Source: Pseudomonas deceptionensis (GTDB lineage Bacteria; Pseudomonadota; Gammaproteobacteria; Pseudomonadales; Pseudomonadaceae). Taken from it: a stretch of DNA of 64,000 nucleotides. The stretch is from the NCBI RefSeq assembly GCF_900106095.1, contig NZ_FNUD01000002.1, forward strand, positions 3,307,501 to 3,371,500, read 5' to 3'. The notes beneath the pieces were generated by a model. That model ran no database searches. It had not been told where the DNA came from and saw only the letters and a program-made list of their open reading frames with translations. The number at the start of each line of letters is the position of its first letter. The first letter of the stretch is position 1. Made by a program: the position numbers and the translations under genes. Shown one piece after another: positions 33,341-41,805 of this stretch.

Positions 33341-34642
33341 ATGGTTGTCCCTTTTTCATTGCTGGCGCAGAGCCGGGTTACTCGCCTGGGCGCGCTTGCA
33401 GTGTGTGCCGGTTTTGCCGCGCCGGCACAGGCCGGTGGTTTTTTTGAAGACAGCAGCGCAAAACTGGAAGCGCGCACGGTGTACTTCAACCGCGACTTTC
33501 GCGATGGCAACACCTCAAACCCTCAGGGCGCCTCCAAGCGTGATGAAACGGCGCAAGGTTTTATCCTCAATCTGCAATCGGGTTACACCGAAGGCACTGT
33601 CGGTTTTGGTCTCGATGCACTGGGCATGCTGGGCCTGAAACTGGACTCCAGCCCGGCCGACAGCAACAGCGGCCTGCTGCCTTCGACCGGCAACGATCCG
33701 CGTCGTTCCAAGGATCAATACGCCAAGATGGGCCTGACCGCCAAAATGCGTGTGTCACAGACCGTGCTCAAGTACGGCGCGCTGCTGCCGGACCTGCCGT
33801 TGCTCAAGTACAACGATGGTCGCTTGCTGCCGACCATGTTCAACGGCGCCATGCTGGTGTCCCAGGACATCAAGAACCTGAAGTTCATGGCTTCGCGCCT
33901 TGACCGCTACACCGCGCGGGATTCCACCGACGCTCAGGACCTGCGCCTGAACTGCAAAAACAAGCGTTATGCCTGCAACATCACCGCCGACCATTTCAAC
34001 ATGTACGGTCTGGACTACAAGGTCAACGAGCGCCTGACTGCGCAGTACCACTATGCCGAGTTGCAAGACATCTACCGTCAGCAGTTTGTCGGTTTGCTGG
34101 CAAGCCAGCCGGTGGGGCCGGGTGTGCTGTCGGCCGATGTGCGCCTGCTTAAAAGTGATGACGCGGGCTCGGCCAAGGCTTCGACCATCGACAACCGTGC
34201 CCTGGGGGCGATGCTGGGTTACTCGGTGAGCGGGCATAAAGTCAGCGCGGGCTGGCAGCGCATGAACGGCGACACCTCGATGCCGTACCTGGATGGCAGC
34301 AACCCGTACCTGGTCAACTACTTGCAGGTCAACGACTTTGCCAATGCCCAGGAGCGTTCCTGGCAACTGCGTTACGACTATGACTTCAAGGCTATCGGCA
34401 TTGACGGTCTGTCGTTCCTGACCCGCTACGTGAATGGCGACCACATCAAGGTGGTGGGCAGCACCGAAGAAGGCAAGGAGTGGGAGCGCGACAGCGAGCT
34501 CAAATACATCGTGCAGAGCGGCACGTTCAAGGACGTCAGCCTGCGCTTGCGCAATGCCACCTACCGCACCAACTACGCCCAGTTCGCCCGTGACGTGGAT
34601 GAGACTCGCCTGATCGTCAGCTATAACCTGTCGATCTGGTAA
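33341..34642 (+). CDS. OprD-family outer-membrane porin
   Basis: 433 residues from the ATG at 33341 (GGAG upstream); upstream in-frame codons belong to the MITE. The signal peptide ends near AQAGGFFED. Family features: KLEARTVYFNRDF at the mature start, FGLDALGMLGLKLDS, YGALLPDLPLLKYNDGRLLP, DHFNMYGLDYKVNERL and the C-terminal LRLRNATYRTNYAQFARDVDETRLIVSYNLSIW ending in Trp. OprD/Opd porins take up basic amino acids or small carboxylates; the substrate here is unknown. Confidence 0.92.
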   Translation: MVVPFSLLAQSRVTRLGALAVCAGFAAPAQAGGFFEDSSAKLEARTVYFNRDFRDGNTSNPQGASKRDETAQGFILNLQSGYTEGTVGFGLDALGMLGLKLDSSPADSNSGLLPSTGNDPRRSKDQYAKMGLTAKMRVSQTVLKYGALLPDLPLLKYNDGRLLPTMFNGAMLVSQDIKNLKFMASRLDRYTARDSTDAQDLRLNCKNKRYACNITADHFNMYGLDYKVNERLTAQYHYAELQDIYRQQFVGLLASQPVGPGVLSADVRLLKSDDAGSAKASTIDNRALGAMLGYSVSGHKVSAGWQRMNGDTSMPYLDGSNPYLVNYLQVNDFANAQERSWQLRYDYDFKAIGIDGLSFLTRYVNGDHIKVVGSTEEGKEWERDSELKYIVQSGTFKDVSLRLRNATYRTNYAQFARDVDETRLIVSYNLSIW

Positions 34643-34688
34643 GCAACACGCACAAGTCAGTAGATACTCCGTTGCCGGTCAAGGCCCT

Positions 34689-34741
34689 TGTGGGAGCGAG
34701 CCTGCTCGCGAATGATTTTCGCGAGCAGGCTCGCTCCCACA
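34689..34741. repeat. REP palindrome
   Basis: A perfect 24-bp inverted repeat starting TGTGGGAGCGAGCC with a short loop. An identical-armed copy is at 41712-41764 and a degenerate one at 48502-48553. This is the usual Pseudomonas repetitive extragenic palindrome. It lies between the OprD porin and the end of the mtl operon. Confidence 0.9.
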
Positions 34742-34800
34742 GTTGAAGTATCTGTAGCCGCAGCGACCCTGAAGGTCTTGCGGCGGCTACAGGGCGGCGG

Positions 34801-35739
34801 TTACATCAGCTGAGCGCGATACGGCAAGTCGGGGCCGGTCTTGCTGCAGGTAAGGGCGGCTGCCCGGCTGGCGAAGTCGAGCAGGGTGTCGAGCCGGGAC
34901 GCAGTCAACTGTTGCAACCCTTCTACTGAGTCCAGCTCATGCTCGGTCAGCCAGGCAATCACGGCGGCCTGAAAGGTATCCCCGGCACCCACGGTGTCTG
35001 CGACGGTCACCGCACTGGCGGGGATTGAGCGCTGGCCGTGTTCGCGGCTGAAGACACTGGCGCCCTGGCTGCCACGGGTCAAAAACACCAGCTGGCAACG
35101 CTGGCTCAGCCATGACCGGGCGATCAGCTGCGGGTCTTGCCCCGGATACAGCAACTCAAGGTCTTCATCACTGACCTTGATTACATCGGCATAGGGGATC
35201 AGCTCATTGATCCGCTGGCGCCACACTTCAATGTCCGGCTCGGGGTTAAGCCGCACATTGGGGTCGAGGCTGATCAGACGGCGTCCGCTTTCACGCTTGA
35301 CCAGGGCCAGCAAGGTGTCGGCAATCGGTTGCACCACCAACGAAAAAGACCCCACGTGCAGCCCCCGTACTTCAGGCCCCAGCTCAGGCAGATGATGGCT
35401 GTGAACCTGGCGGTCGGCGCAGCCTTCGCCCCGAAAGCTGTAGGCGGGCGAGCCGTTGGCGTCGAGGGCAACCATGGCCAGTGTGGTTGGTGCGTCCAGG
35501 TCCAGCAAATAGCGGTCACTCACGCCTTCGTCCAGCAGGACCTGCTTCAGGCGTCGGCCCAGATAGTCAGTGGACAGCCCCGCAAACAGTGCGCTCTCGA
35601 TCCCCAGACGTCGCAAACCCACGGCGACGTTGAACGGAGAGCCTCCGGCAATGGCCTTGAACTCCACTTTGTTTGCCTGTTCGCCGCTGTCCGCCTGGGC
35701 GAAAAAATCAAACAGCGCTTCCCCACAAATCAGATACAT
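34801..35739 (-). CDS. mtlZ: Fructokinase (PfkB family), last gene of the mtl operon
   Basis: 312 residues. PfkB signatures: the N-terminal GGSPFNVAVGLRRLG and the C-terminal GAGDTFQAAVIAWL with the catalytic Asp and anion hole. In the Pseudomonas polyol operon MtlZ phosphorylates fructose formed by mannitol dehydrogenase. It begins 5 bp after mtlY and closes the operon; the REP element follows. Assignment rests on family plus the complete, correctly ordered neighbourhood. Confidence 0.92.
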   Translation of the reverse strand: MYLICGEALFDFFAQADSGEQANKVEFKAIAGGSPFNVAVGLRRLGIESALFAGLSTDYLGRRLKQVLLDEGVSDRYLLDLDAPTTLAMVALDANGSPAYSFRGEGCADRQVHSHHLPELGPEVRGLHVGSFSLVVQPIADTLLALVKRESGRRLISLDPNVRLNPEPDIEVWRQRINELIPYADVIKVSDEDLELLYPGQDPQLIARSWLSQRCQLVFLTRGSQGASVFSREHGQRSIPASAVTVADTVGAGDTFQAAVIAWLTEHELDSVEGLQQLTASRLDTLLDFASRAAALTCSKTGPDLPYRAQLM

Positions 35740-35744
35740 AACGT

Positions 35745-37238
35745 TTACTCGGTTAAGGCCGCGACCTGTTGTCGGTAGCGGTTGTAGGCCTGTTCATATG
35801 CCGCGACGTTTCTGACGTCGGGCGAAGTTTGAGTGGCGGGGGCAAGGCGCACGCAACGCTGGCACAGTTCGGCCAGGGTCTGCTCGCCGCCTGCAACACA
35901 CCAGGCTGCCTGAATCGCCGCGCCCAGCGCAGCGGCTTCGCTTTGTTCGGTACACACCACCGGGGTGTCCATGATGTCGGCAACCATCTGGCGCCACAGC
36001 GGGCTTTTCGAACCGCCGCCCACCAGCCGTATGGTGTGGCTTTGCACGCCGTTGCGGCGCAGCAGGTCCAGGCCGTAGCGCAGGCCGAACGTGGTGCCCT
36101 CCATGGCTGCCCGGCAGAGGTTGGCCCGGGTCATGTTGGTCAGTGTCAGCCCCTGGATACTGCCACGGGCATCGGGCAGGGCGGGCACCCGTTCGCCATT
36201 GAGAAACGGCAGCAGGCTGACACCTTCAGCGCCGATCGGTGCCTGGCCGGCCAGTTGATTGAAGGCGTCCAGCCCCAGCTCGAACAAGTCGCGCACGGCG
36301 CCGGTGACATTGGTCAGGTTCAGGGTGCAGATCAAGGGCAGCCAGCCGCCGCTGGAGGAGCAAAAGCTGGCCACCGCGGCATCCGGGCTGACCTGCGGCT
36401 GTGGATCAAAGGCATACACCGTGCCCGATGAGCCCAGGCTCATGGTGATGATTCCAGGTTCGATATTGCCGGTGCCGATGGCGCCCAGCATATTGTCGCC
36501 GCCACCGCTGGAGACCACGGCCCCGGGGTTGAGCCCCAACATTCTGGCCACCTCGGGGCGCAGGGTGCCGACCGGCTGTTCGGAGCCGATCAATTCAGGC
36601 AGTGCCCGCTCAAGCCGGCCCTCGGCGTCGATATGGCGCAAAAGATCGAGGTCCCACTGGCGGGTGCGGACATTGAAATAGCCCGTGCCCGAGGCATCAC
36701 CGAACTCAGTGCAGCAGCGGCCGGTGAGCCAGTAATTGAGGTAGTCGTGGGGCAGCAGGATATGGGCGATCTGCCCAAAGACCTGCGGGTGATGGATTTT
36801 CGTCCATAGCAGCTTGGACACGGTATAGCCCGGCGCAATCACCAGCCCGAGGCGCTCCAGAGAACCGGCTTCGCCGCCCAGCCAGTGCAGCAACTGGCGG
36901 TTTTCGGGGGTTGACTCGGTGTCGCACCAGAGCTTGGCCGGGCGCAATACCTCGCCGTGCTTATCCAGCAGCACGAGGCCGTGTTGCTGGCCAGAGACGC
37001 CGATGCCTTGAATCTGCTGGCCGCTGACCCCGGCCTGTGCCAGTGCCTGGCGGGTGGCGTCCTGCAACGCGTGCAGCCATTGCTCGGTGTCTTGCTCGCG
37101 GCGGCCGTTTTCGGCCTGGATCAGCACATGCGGCGCTGCGCCCAGCCCCAGGACCTGGCCGGTATGGCTGTCGAGTACCAGCACCTTGGTGCCCTGGGTG
37201 CCGCAGTCGATGCCTAGGAATAAGTTGCGAGTGTTCAT
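35745..37238 (-). CDS. mtlY: Xylulokinase (FGGY family)
   Basis: 497 residues. The FGGY signatures are FLGIDCGTQGTKVLVLDSHTG at the start and a C-terminal VGGGSKSPLWRQMVADI. Catalytic Asp lies in GVSGQQHGLVLLD context typical of xylulokinase. It phosphorylates D-xylulose, the product when the operon's dehydrogenase acts on arabitol. It lies between mtlD and mtlZ, with a repeat-containing 67-bp gap to mtlD. Confidence 0.92.
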   Translation of the reverse strand: MNTRNLFLGIDCGTQGTKVLVLDSHTGQVLGLGAAPHVLIQAENGRREQDTEQWLHALQDATRQALAQAGVSGQQIQGIGVSGQQHGLVLLDKHGEVLRPAKLWCDTESTPENRQLLHWLGGEAGSLERLGLVIAPGYTVSKLLWTKIHHPQVFGQIAHILLPHDYLNYWLTGRCCTEFGDASGTGYFNVRTRQWDLDLLRHIDAEGRLERALPELIGSEQPVGTLRPEVARMLGLNPGAVVSSGGGDNMLGAIGTGNIEPGIITMSLGSSGTVYAFDPQPQVSPDAAVASFCSSSGGWLPLICTLNLTNVTGAVRDLFELGLDAFNQLAGQAPIGAEGVSLLPFLNGERVPALPDARGSIQGLTLTNMTRANLCRAAMEGTTFGLRYGLDLLRRNGVQSHTIRLVGGGSKSPLWRQMVADIMDTPVVCTEQSEAAALGAAIQAAWCVAGGEQTLAELCQRCVRLAPATQTSPDVRNVAAYEQAYNRYRQQVAALTE

Positions 37239-37267
37239 GCAGAACCTGTTTTTAGCCAGATCAAAAG

Positions 37268-37302
37268 CCCCTCTCCTTATGGGAGAGGGTTGGGGTGAGG
37301 GT
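37268..37302. repeat. GGGAGAGGG-type intergenic repeat
   Basis: CCCTCTCC and GGGAGAGG form a hairpin followed by GTTGGGGTGAGGG in the mtlD-mtlY gap. The same motif makes larger palindromes at 53726-53832. Being inside the operon, it may stabilise or attenuate the downstream mRNA. Confidence 0.6.
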
Positions 37303-37305
37303 TGT

Positions 37306-38781
37306 TCAAAGCCGCAGCAGTTTCTCCAGCGTCCCGCTCACACCCGCTTCACGCAAGCTGTTCAGGCACCACTCAAACGCTGCCACAAACTCGGGCGATT
37401 GAGCAATCGCACTGCCAAAGATCTCTTCCACAGCCAAAAACCGCTGCACGACCAGTGCATCGTCGGCCACCAGCGCCTGGCAAAAATGGGCCCGCGGGTC
37501 GGGGATGGCGTAGATTTGGCCGGTCTCATCCACGCCCTTGAGGTACAGCGCCCAGGCCGCAACCACCAGCGCAGCGCGTTTCAATTCGCGGCCATCGCTG
37601 ATCAGGCGGTTGATCGTGGGGACGGTGAACTTGGGGAATTTGGACGAGCCGTCGGAGCACACGCGCTCCAGCTGGTCGGCAATGGCCTGGTTGGAGAAAC
37701 GCTCCACCAGGGTGTCCTTGTAGGCGCCAAGGTCAATGCCGGGTACCGGCGCCAGTTGCGGGGTTACGTCCTGGTCCATGTAAGCGCGCATATAAGCCAC
37801 AAACAACGGATCGTTCATGGTCTCGTGGACAAAGCGATACCCCTTGAGAAACCCCAGGTAAGTCAGCGCCAGATGACTGCCGTTCAGCAGTTTTATTTTC
37901 ATCTCTTCATAGGGTGTCACGTCGTCGGTGAGCTGTACGCCGACGGTCTCCCAGGCCGGGCGGCCATCGGCGAACTTGTCTTCCAGCACCCACTGGATAA
38001 ACGGCTCGCACACCACTGGCCAGGCATCGTCGATCCCCAGTTGATCGTGCAGTTGCAGGCGATGGGCGTTGCTGGTCATGGGGGTAATCCGGTCGACCAT
38101 AGCATTGGGGAAGCTGACGTTGGCCGCGATCCAGTCATGCAGGTCGGCATCGCTCAAGGCGGCGTAGCTCAGCAAAGCCTTGCGCGCCACGTTGCCGTTG
38201 TGCGGCAAGTTATCGCAGGACATCAGGGTAAAGGCCCGCGTGCCCTGCGCCCGGCGCTGGGCGAGGGCAGCGCAGAGCACGCCAAACACCGTTGTCGGCG
38301 CCTTGGGGTGGGCCAGGTCGTGCTGGATTTGTGGCAGCGCAACCATGAACTCGCCGCTGCTGTCGTCGATGCAATAGCCGCCTTCGGTGATGGTCAGCGA
38401 AACGATGCGGATAGCCGGGCTGGCCAGTTTGTCGATCACCGCCTGTATGCCGTCTTCAGCCAGCAGCATGCCGCTGATCGAGGCGATGATCCGGCTTTGG
38501 GTATCGTCGCCATCGCCCAGTTCGAACAGGGTGTAGAGGTAGTCCTGGCTGGCCAGATCGTCACGCACTTTGCGGTCCTCTGCCCGCAGGCCGATACCGC
38601 AGATGCTCCAGTCCAGATCGCGGCCCTGGTTCATCAAAGTGTCTGTGTAATACGCCTGATGGGCGCGATGAAAACCGCCCACCCCGATGTGGGCGATGCC
38701 CTGGCGGGTATCGCTGGCAAGGTAGGCAGGTTTAGCCACTTGGTGGGTGAGATTGTCGAGGTTTCGGCGATTGAGTTTCAT
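37306..38781 (-). CDS. mtlD: Mannitol/polyol 2-dehydrogenase (long-chain)
   Basis: 491 residues from the ATG at 38781. GIGAHIGVGGFHRAHQAYY-like nucleotide-binding start (IAHIGVGGFHRAHQ) and the active-site K-x4-N-x2-H in KIKLLNGSHLAL identify the long-chain mannitol dehydrogenase family. It oxidises mannitol to fructose, and arabitol or sorbitol to xylulose or fructose, with NAD. It is 14 bp after mtlK. A longer in-frame start at 38856 would overlap mtlK and is unlikely. Confidence 0.94.
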   Translation of the reverse strand: MKLNRRNLDNLTHQVAKPAYLASDTRQGIAHIGVGGFHRAHQAYYTDTLMNQGRDLDWSICGIGLRAEDRKVRDDLASQDYLYTLFELGDGDDTQSRIIASISGMLLAEDGIQAVIDKLASPAIRIVSLTITEGGYCIDDSSGEFMVALPQIQHDLAHPKAPTTVFGVLCAALAQRRAQGTRAFTLMSCDNLPHNGNVARKALLSYAALSDADLHDWIAANVSFPNAMVDRITPMTSNAHRLQLHDQLGIDDAWPVVCEPFIQWVLEDKFADGRPAWETVGVQLTDDVTPYEEMKIKLLNGSHLALTYLGFLKGYRFVHETMNDPLFVAYMRAYMDQDVTPQLAPVPGIDLGAYKDTLVERFSNQAIADQLERVCSDGSSKFPKFTVPTINRLISDGRELKRAALVVAAWALYLKGVDETGQIYAIPDPRAHFCQALVADDALVVQRFLAVEEIFGSAIAQSPEFVAAFEWCLNSLREAGVSGTLEKLLRL

Positions 38782-38795
38782 GGGTGCAATCTCGA

Positions 38796-39899
38796 TTAGG
38801 CAGCAGCGCGCAATGGACGGGTGAGGGCCAGCCCGTTTGCATCGAATAAGTGGCAATGTTCACTGTCCAGGTGCAAGTGCAATTGCTCACCGTACTGGCT
38901 CGCCATATCACCACGGATACGCATGGTCAGGGGCTCGCCGCAAGCGGTAATCACATGGCAGTAGGTGTCGCTGCCCAGGCGTTCGCCGACATCGGCGGTG
39001 ACGGTCAGGGTGCAGTCGCCAGGTTTGGCCAGGTTCAGGTGTTCGGGGCGGATGCCCAGGGTCACGTGGCTGCCCAGGCTCAGCGAAGCACCGCTCAACG
39101 GCAGCTGGATGCGGGTGCCCGCATCCAGTTCGACTTCGCAACCCAGGCCATCGAGACGGCTGACCTTACCTTTCATAAAGCCCATTTTCGGCGTGCCGAG
39201 GAACCCGGCGACAAACAGGTTGGCCGGTTGGTGATAGAGGTCCAGCGGCGTGCCAACCTGTTCGATTTTGCCCGCATTGAGCACCACCACCTTGTCGGCC
39301 AGGGTCATGGCTTCGACCTGATCGTGGGTCACGTAAATCATCGTCGCTTGCAGCTCCTGGTGCAGGCGCGCCAGTTCGAGGCGCATTTGCACCCGCAGCG
39401 CCGCATCGAGGTTGGACAGCGGTTCATCGAACAGGAAGATTTTGGGGTTGCGCACAATCGCCCGGCCAATGGCCACGCGCTGACGCTGCCCGCCGGACAG
39501 GTGTTTGGGCTTGCGTTCAAGCAAGGGCGCGAGCTCCAGGATTCGCGCCGCTTCGTTGACCTTCTTCTCGACCTCGGCCTTGGGCACGCCCGCCAGGTCG
39601 AGGGCAAACGACATGTTCTTGCGCACGCTCATGTGCGGGTACAGGGCGTAGGTCTGGAACACCATCGCCAGGTCGCGTTTGGCCGGGCTGACTTGGGTAA
39701 TGTCGCGGCCATCCAGCTCGATGGTGCCATCGCTGACTTCTTCGAGACCGGCAATCAGGCGTAGCAGGGTGGACTTGCCGCACCCCGAGGGGCCGACAAA
39801 TACAACGAATTCGCGGTCATGCACTTCAAGGTCGATGCCCTTGATGATGGAAAAGCCTTCGAAACCCTTTTGCAGATTCTTGATTTTCAGGTTGGCCAT
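38796..39899 (-). CDS. mtlK: Polyol ABC transporter ATP-binding protein
   Basis: 367 residues from the ATG at 39899 (GGAGG upstream). Walker A GPSGCGKST, signature LSGGQRQRVAIGRA, Walker B IFLFDEPLSNLD, His switch VTHD, and a C-terminal TOBE-type regulatory domain as in MalK/UgpC. It energises import by MtlF/MtlG with binding protein MtlE. It is cytosolic and membrane-associated, 22 bp after mtlG. Confidence 0.94.
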   Translation of the reverse strand: MANLKIKNLQKGFEGFSIIKGIDLEVHDREFVVFVGPSGCGKSTLLRLIAGLEEVSDGTIELDGRDITQVSPAKRDLAMVFQTYALYPHMSVRKNMSFALDLAGVPKAEVEKKVNEAARILELAPLLERKPKHLSGGQRQRVAIGRAIVRNPKIFLFDEPLSNLDAALRVQMRLELARLHQELQATMIYVTHDQVEAMTLADKVVVLNAGKIEQVGTPLDLYHQPANLFVAGFLGTPKMGFMKGKVSRLDGLGCEVELDAGTRIQLPLSGASLSLGSHVTLGIRPEHLNLAKPGDCTLTVTADVGERLGSDTYCHVITACGEPLTMRIRGDMASQYGEQLHLHLDSEHCHLFDANGLALTRPLRAAA

Positions 39900-39921
39900 G
39901 ATGGGCCTCCACTCGTTGTTT

Positions 39922-40752
39922 TTATTTAACCGCACCGAAAGACAAGCCGCGTACCAGTTGCTTCTGGCTGATCCAGCCGAAAATCAGGATCGGTGCACAG
40001 GCCAGCGTCGACACCGCCGACAACTTGGCCCAGAACAGGCCTTCGGGGCTGGAGTAGGACGCGATCAAAGCGGTCAGTGGTGCGGCACTGGAGGACGTCA
40101 GGTTCAACGACCAGAACGCCTCGTTCCAGCACAGGATCAACGACAGCAGCAGGGTCGAGGCCAGCCCGCCCTTGCTGATGGGCAGCAGCACCCGGACGAC
40201 CTCCTGCCACAGGGTGGCACCGTCCAGGCGGGCGGCTTCGAGGATGTCCTTGGGGATGTCCTTGAAGTAGGTGTAAATCATCCAGACCACAATCGGCAGG
40301 TTGATCAGGGTGTAGATGATGATCAGCGCTGTGCGGGTGTCGAGCAGGCCAAATGTCTTGGCCAGCAGGTAGATCGGCATCAGCACGCCCACCGGCGGCA
40401 GCATCTTGGTGGAGAGCATCCACAGCAGCGTGCCCTTGGTGCGTTTGGTTTCGTAGAACGCCATCGAGTAGGCCGCCGGTATCGCGATCAACATGCACAA
40501 GGCGGTGGCGGTGAACGAGATCACCACCGAGTTCCAGGCAAAGCGAAAATAGCCGCTGCGCTCTTCGATGTGCAGGTAGTTCTCCAGCGTCGGGGTGAAG
40601 ATGAATTGCGGCGGTGTGGCAAACGCATCGAGCTCGGTTTTAAAGCTGGTCAGCACCATCCAGAAGATCGGGAAGAAAATCAGGATCGCGATGGCCCAGG
40701 CCAGGGTGCCGAGCAGCAGGCTTTGCAGGCGGCGGGATTGTTGAAGAGTCAT
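39922..40752 (-). CDS. mtlG: Polyol ABC transporter permease
   Basis: 276 residues with about six transmembrane helices (LLLGTLAWAIAILIFFPIFWMVL at the start) and the EAA loop EAARLDGATLWQEVVRVLLP that docks the ATPase. It is a MalG-type permease of the carbohydrate CUT1 family. GAGG precedes the ATG; 8 bp after mtlF. Confidence 0.93.
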   Translation of the reverse strand: MTLQQSRRLQSLLLGTLAWAIAILIFFPIFWMVLTSFKTELDAFATPPQFIFTPTLENYLHIEERSGYFRFAWNSVVISFTATALCMLIAIPAAYSMAFYETKRTKGTLLWMLSTKMLPPVGVLMPIYLLAKTFGLLDTRTALIIIYTLINLPIVVWMIYTYFKDIPKDILEAARLDGATLWQEVVRVLLPISKGGLASTLLLSLILCWNEAFWSLNLTSSSAAPLTALIASYSSPEGLFWAKLSAVSTLACAPILIFGWISQKQLVRGLSFGAVK

Positions 40753-40760
40753 GGCTGGCC

Positions 40761-41687
40761 TCAGGCTTTGTCTGTCAGGTTTTTGCCGAGCATGCGCACC
40801 AGGATGATGGCCGCGATATTGGCGATGACCACGGCGATCAAACCACCGGCCGAAGCCATGCCCACATCGAACTGCACCAGCGCCTGGTTGTAGATCAGGT
40901 ATGCCAGGTTGGTCGACGCATAGCCGGGGCCACCGTTGGTTGTGGTGAATATCTCGGCGAAAACCGACAGCAGGAAGATGGTTTCAATCATCACCACCAC
41001 GGCAATGGGGCGCGCCAGATGGGGCAGGGTCAGGTGCCAGAAAATCGCGATGGGCCCTGCACCGTCCAGGCGGGCGGCTTCTTTTTGTTCCTGGTCCAGC
41101 GACTGCATGGCGGTCATCAGAATCAAAATGGCGAAGGGTAGCCATTGCCACGACACAATGATGATGATCGACAGCAGCGGGTAGTGCGCCAGCCAGTCAA
41201 CGGGCTGGGCGCCGAACAGCTTCCACACGGCTGCCAGGACCCCGGACACGGGGTGGAAAATCAGGTTTTTCCAGATCAGGGCACCCACGGTGGGCATGAT
41301 GAAAAACGGCGAGATCAACAGCACCCGCACGATGCCGCGGCCCATGAATTCGCTGGCCTCCAGCAAGGCGCTGATCAACACGCCGAGCACCACGCTGATC
41401 AGCAACACACTGCCCACCAGCAGCAGAGTGTTGGTCGCGCCGGGCAAAAAGCCGGAGTCGGTGAGGAAGTAGGTGAAGTTTTCCAGGCCTACAAACTGGT
41501 TTTCGCCGGGGTACAGCAGGTTGTAGCGGATCAGCGAAAAGTAGAGGGTCATGCCCAGTGGCACGATCATCCACAGCAGCAAAAGCGCCACTGAGGGCGT
41601 GACCAGAAACCAGCCAGGGTTGAACAGCCTCGATCGGCGCGCCGCAGGCGGAGCGCCGAGCGCGGCGGTGACAGTTGAAGTCGTCAT
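40761..41687 (-). CDS. mtlF: Polyol ABC transporter permease
   Basis: 308 residues, MalF-type permease with about six transmembrane helices (WFLVTPSVALLLLWMIVPLGMTLYFSL) and the EAA loop EAARLDGAGPIAIFWHLTLPHL. It pairs with MtlG as the heterodimeric channel. It is separated from mtlE by 118 bp containing a REP hairpin. Confidence 0.93.
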   Translation of the reverse strand: MTTSTVTAALGAPPAARRSRLFNPGWFLVTPSVALLLLWMIVPLGMTLYFSLIRYNLLYPGENQFVGLENFTYFLTDSGFLPGATNTLLLVGSVLLISVVLGVLISALLEASEFMGRGIVRVLLISPFFIMPTVGALIWKNLIFHPVSGVLAAVWKLFGAQPVDWLAHYPLLSIIIIVSWQWLPFAILILMTAMQSLDQEQKEAARLDGAGPIAIFWHLTLPHLARPIAVVVMIETIFLLSVFAEIFTTTNGGPGYASTNLAYLIYNQALVQFDVGMASAGGLIAVVIANIAAIILVRMLGKNLTDKA

Positions 41688-41711
41688 TTTGAATTCACCT
41701 GAATTGCTTTA

Positions 41712-41764
41712 TGTGGGAGCGAGCCTGCTCGCGAAGGCCATTCGCGAGCAGGCTCGCTCCCACA
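41712..41764. repeat. REP palindrome between mtlE and mtlF
   Basis: The same perfect 24-bp-armed palindrome as at 34689-34741, here in the mtlE-mtlF gap. Such hairpins protect upstream mRNA from 3' decay, so more binding protein than permease may be made, as in the malE-malF arrangement. Confidence 0.9.
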
Positions 41765-41805
41765 GGAACTTCAGCGCCCACAGAATTTGAGCCTTGCAGG
41801 TACTG

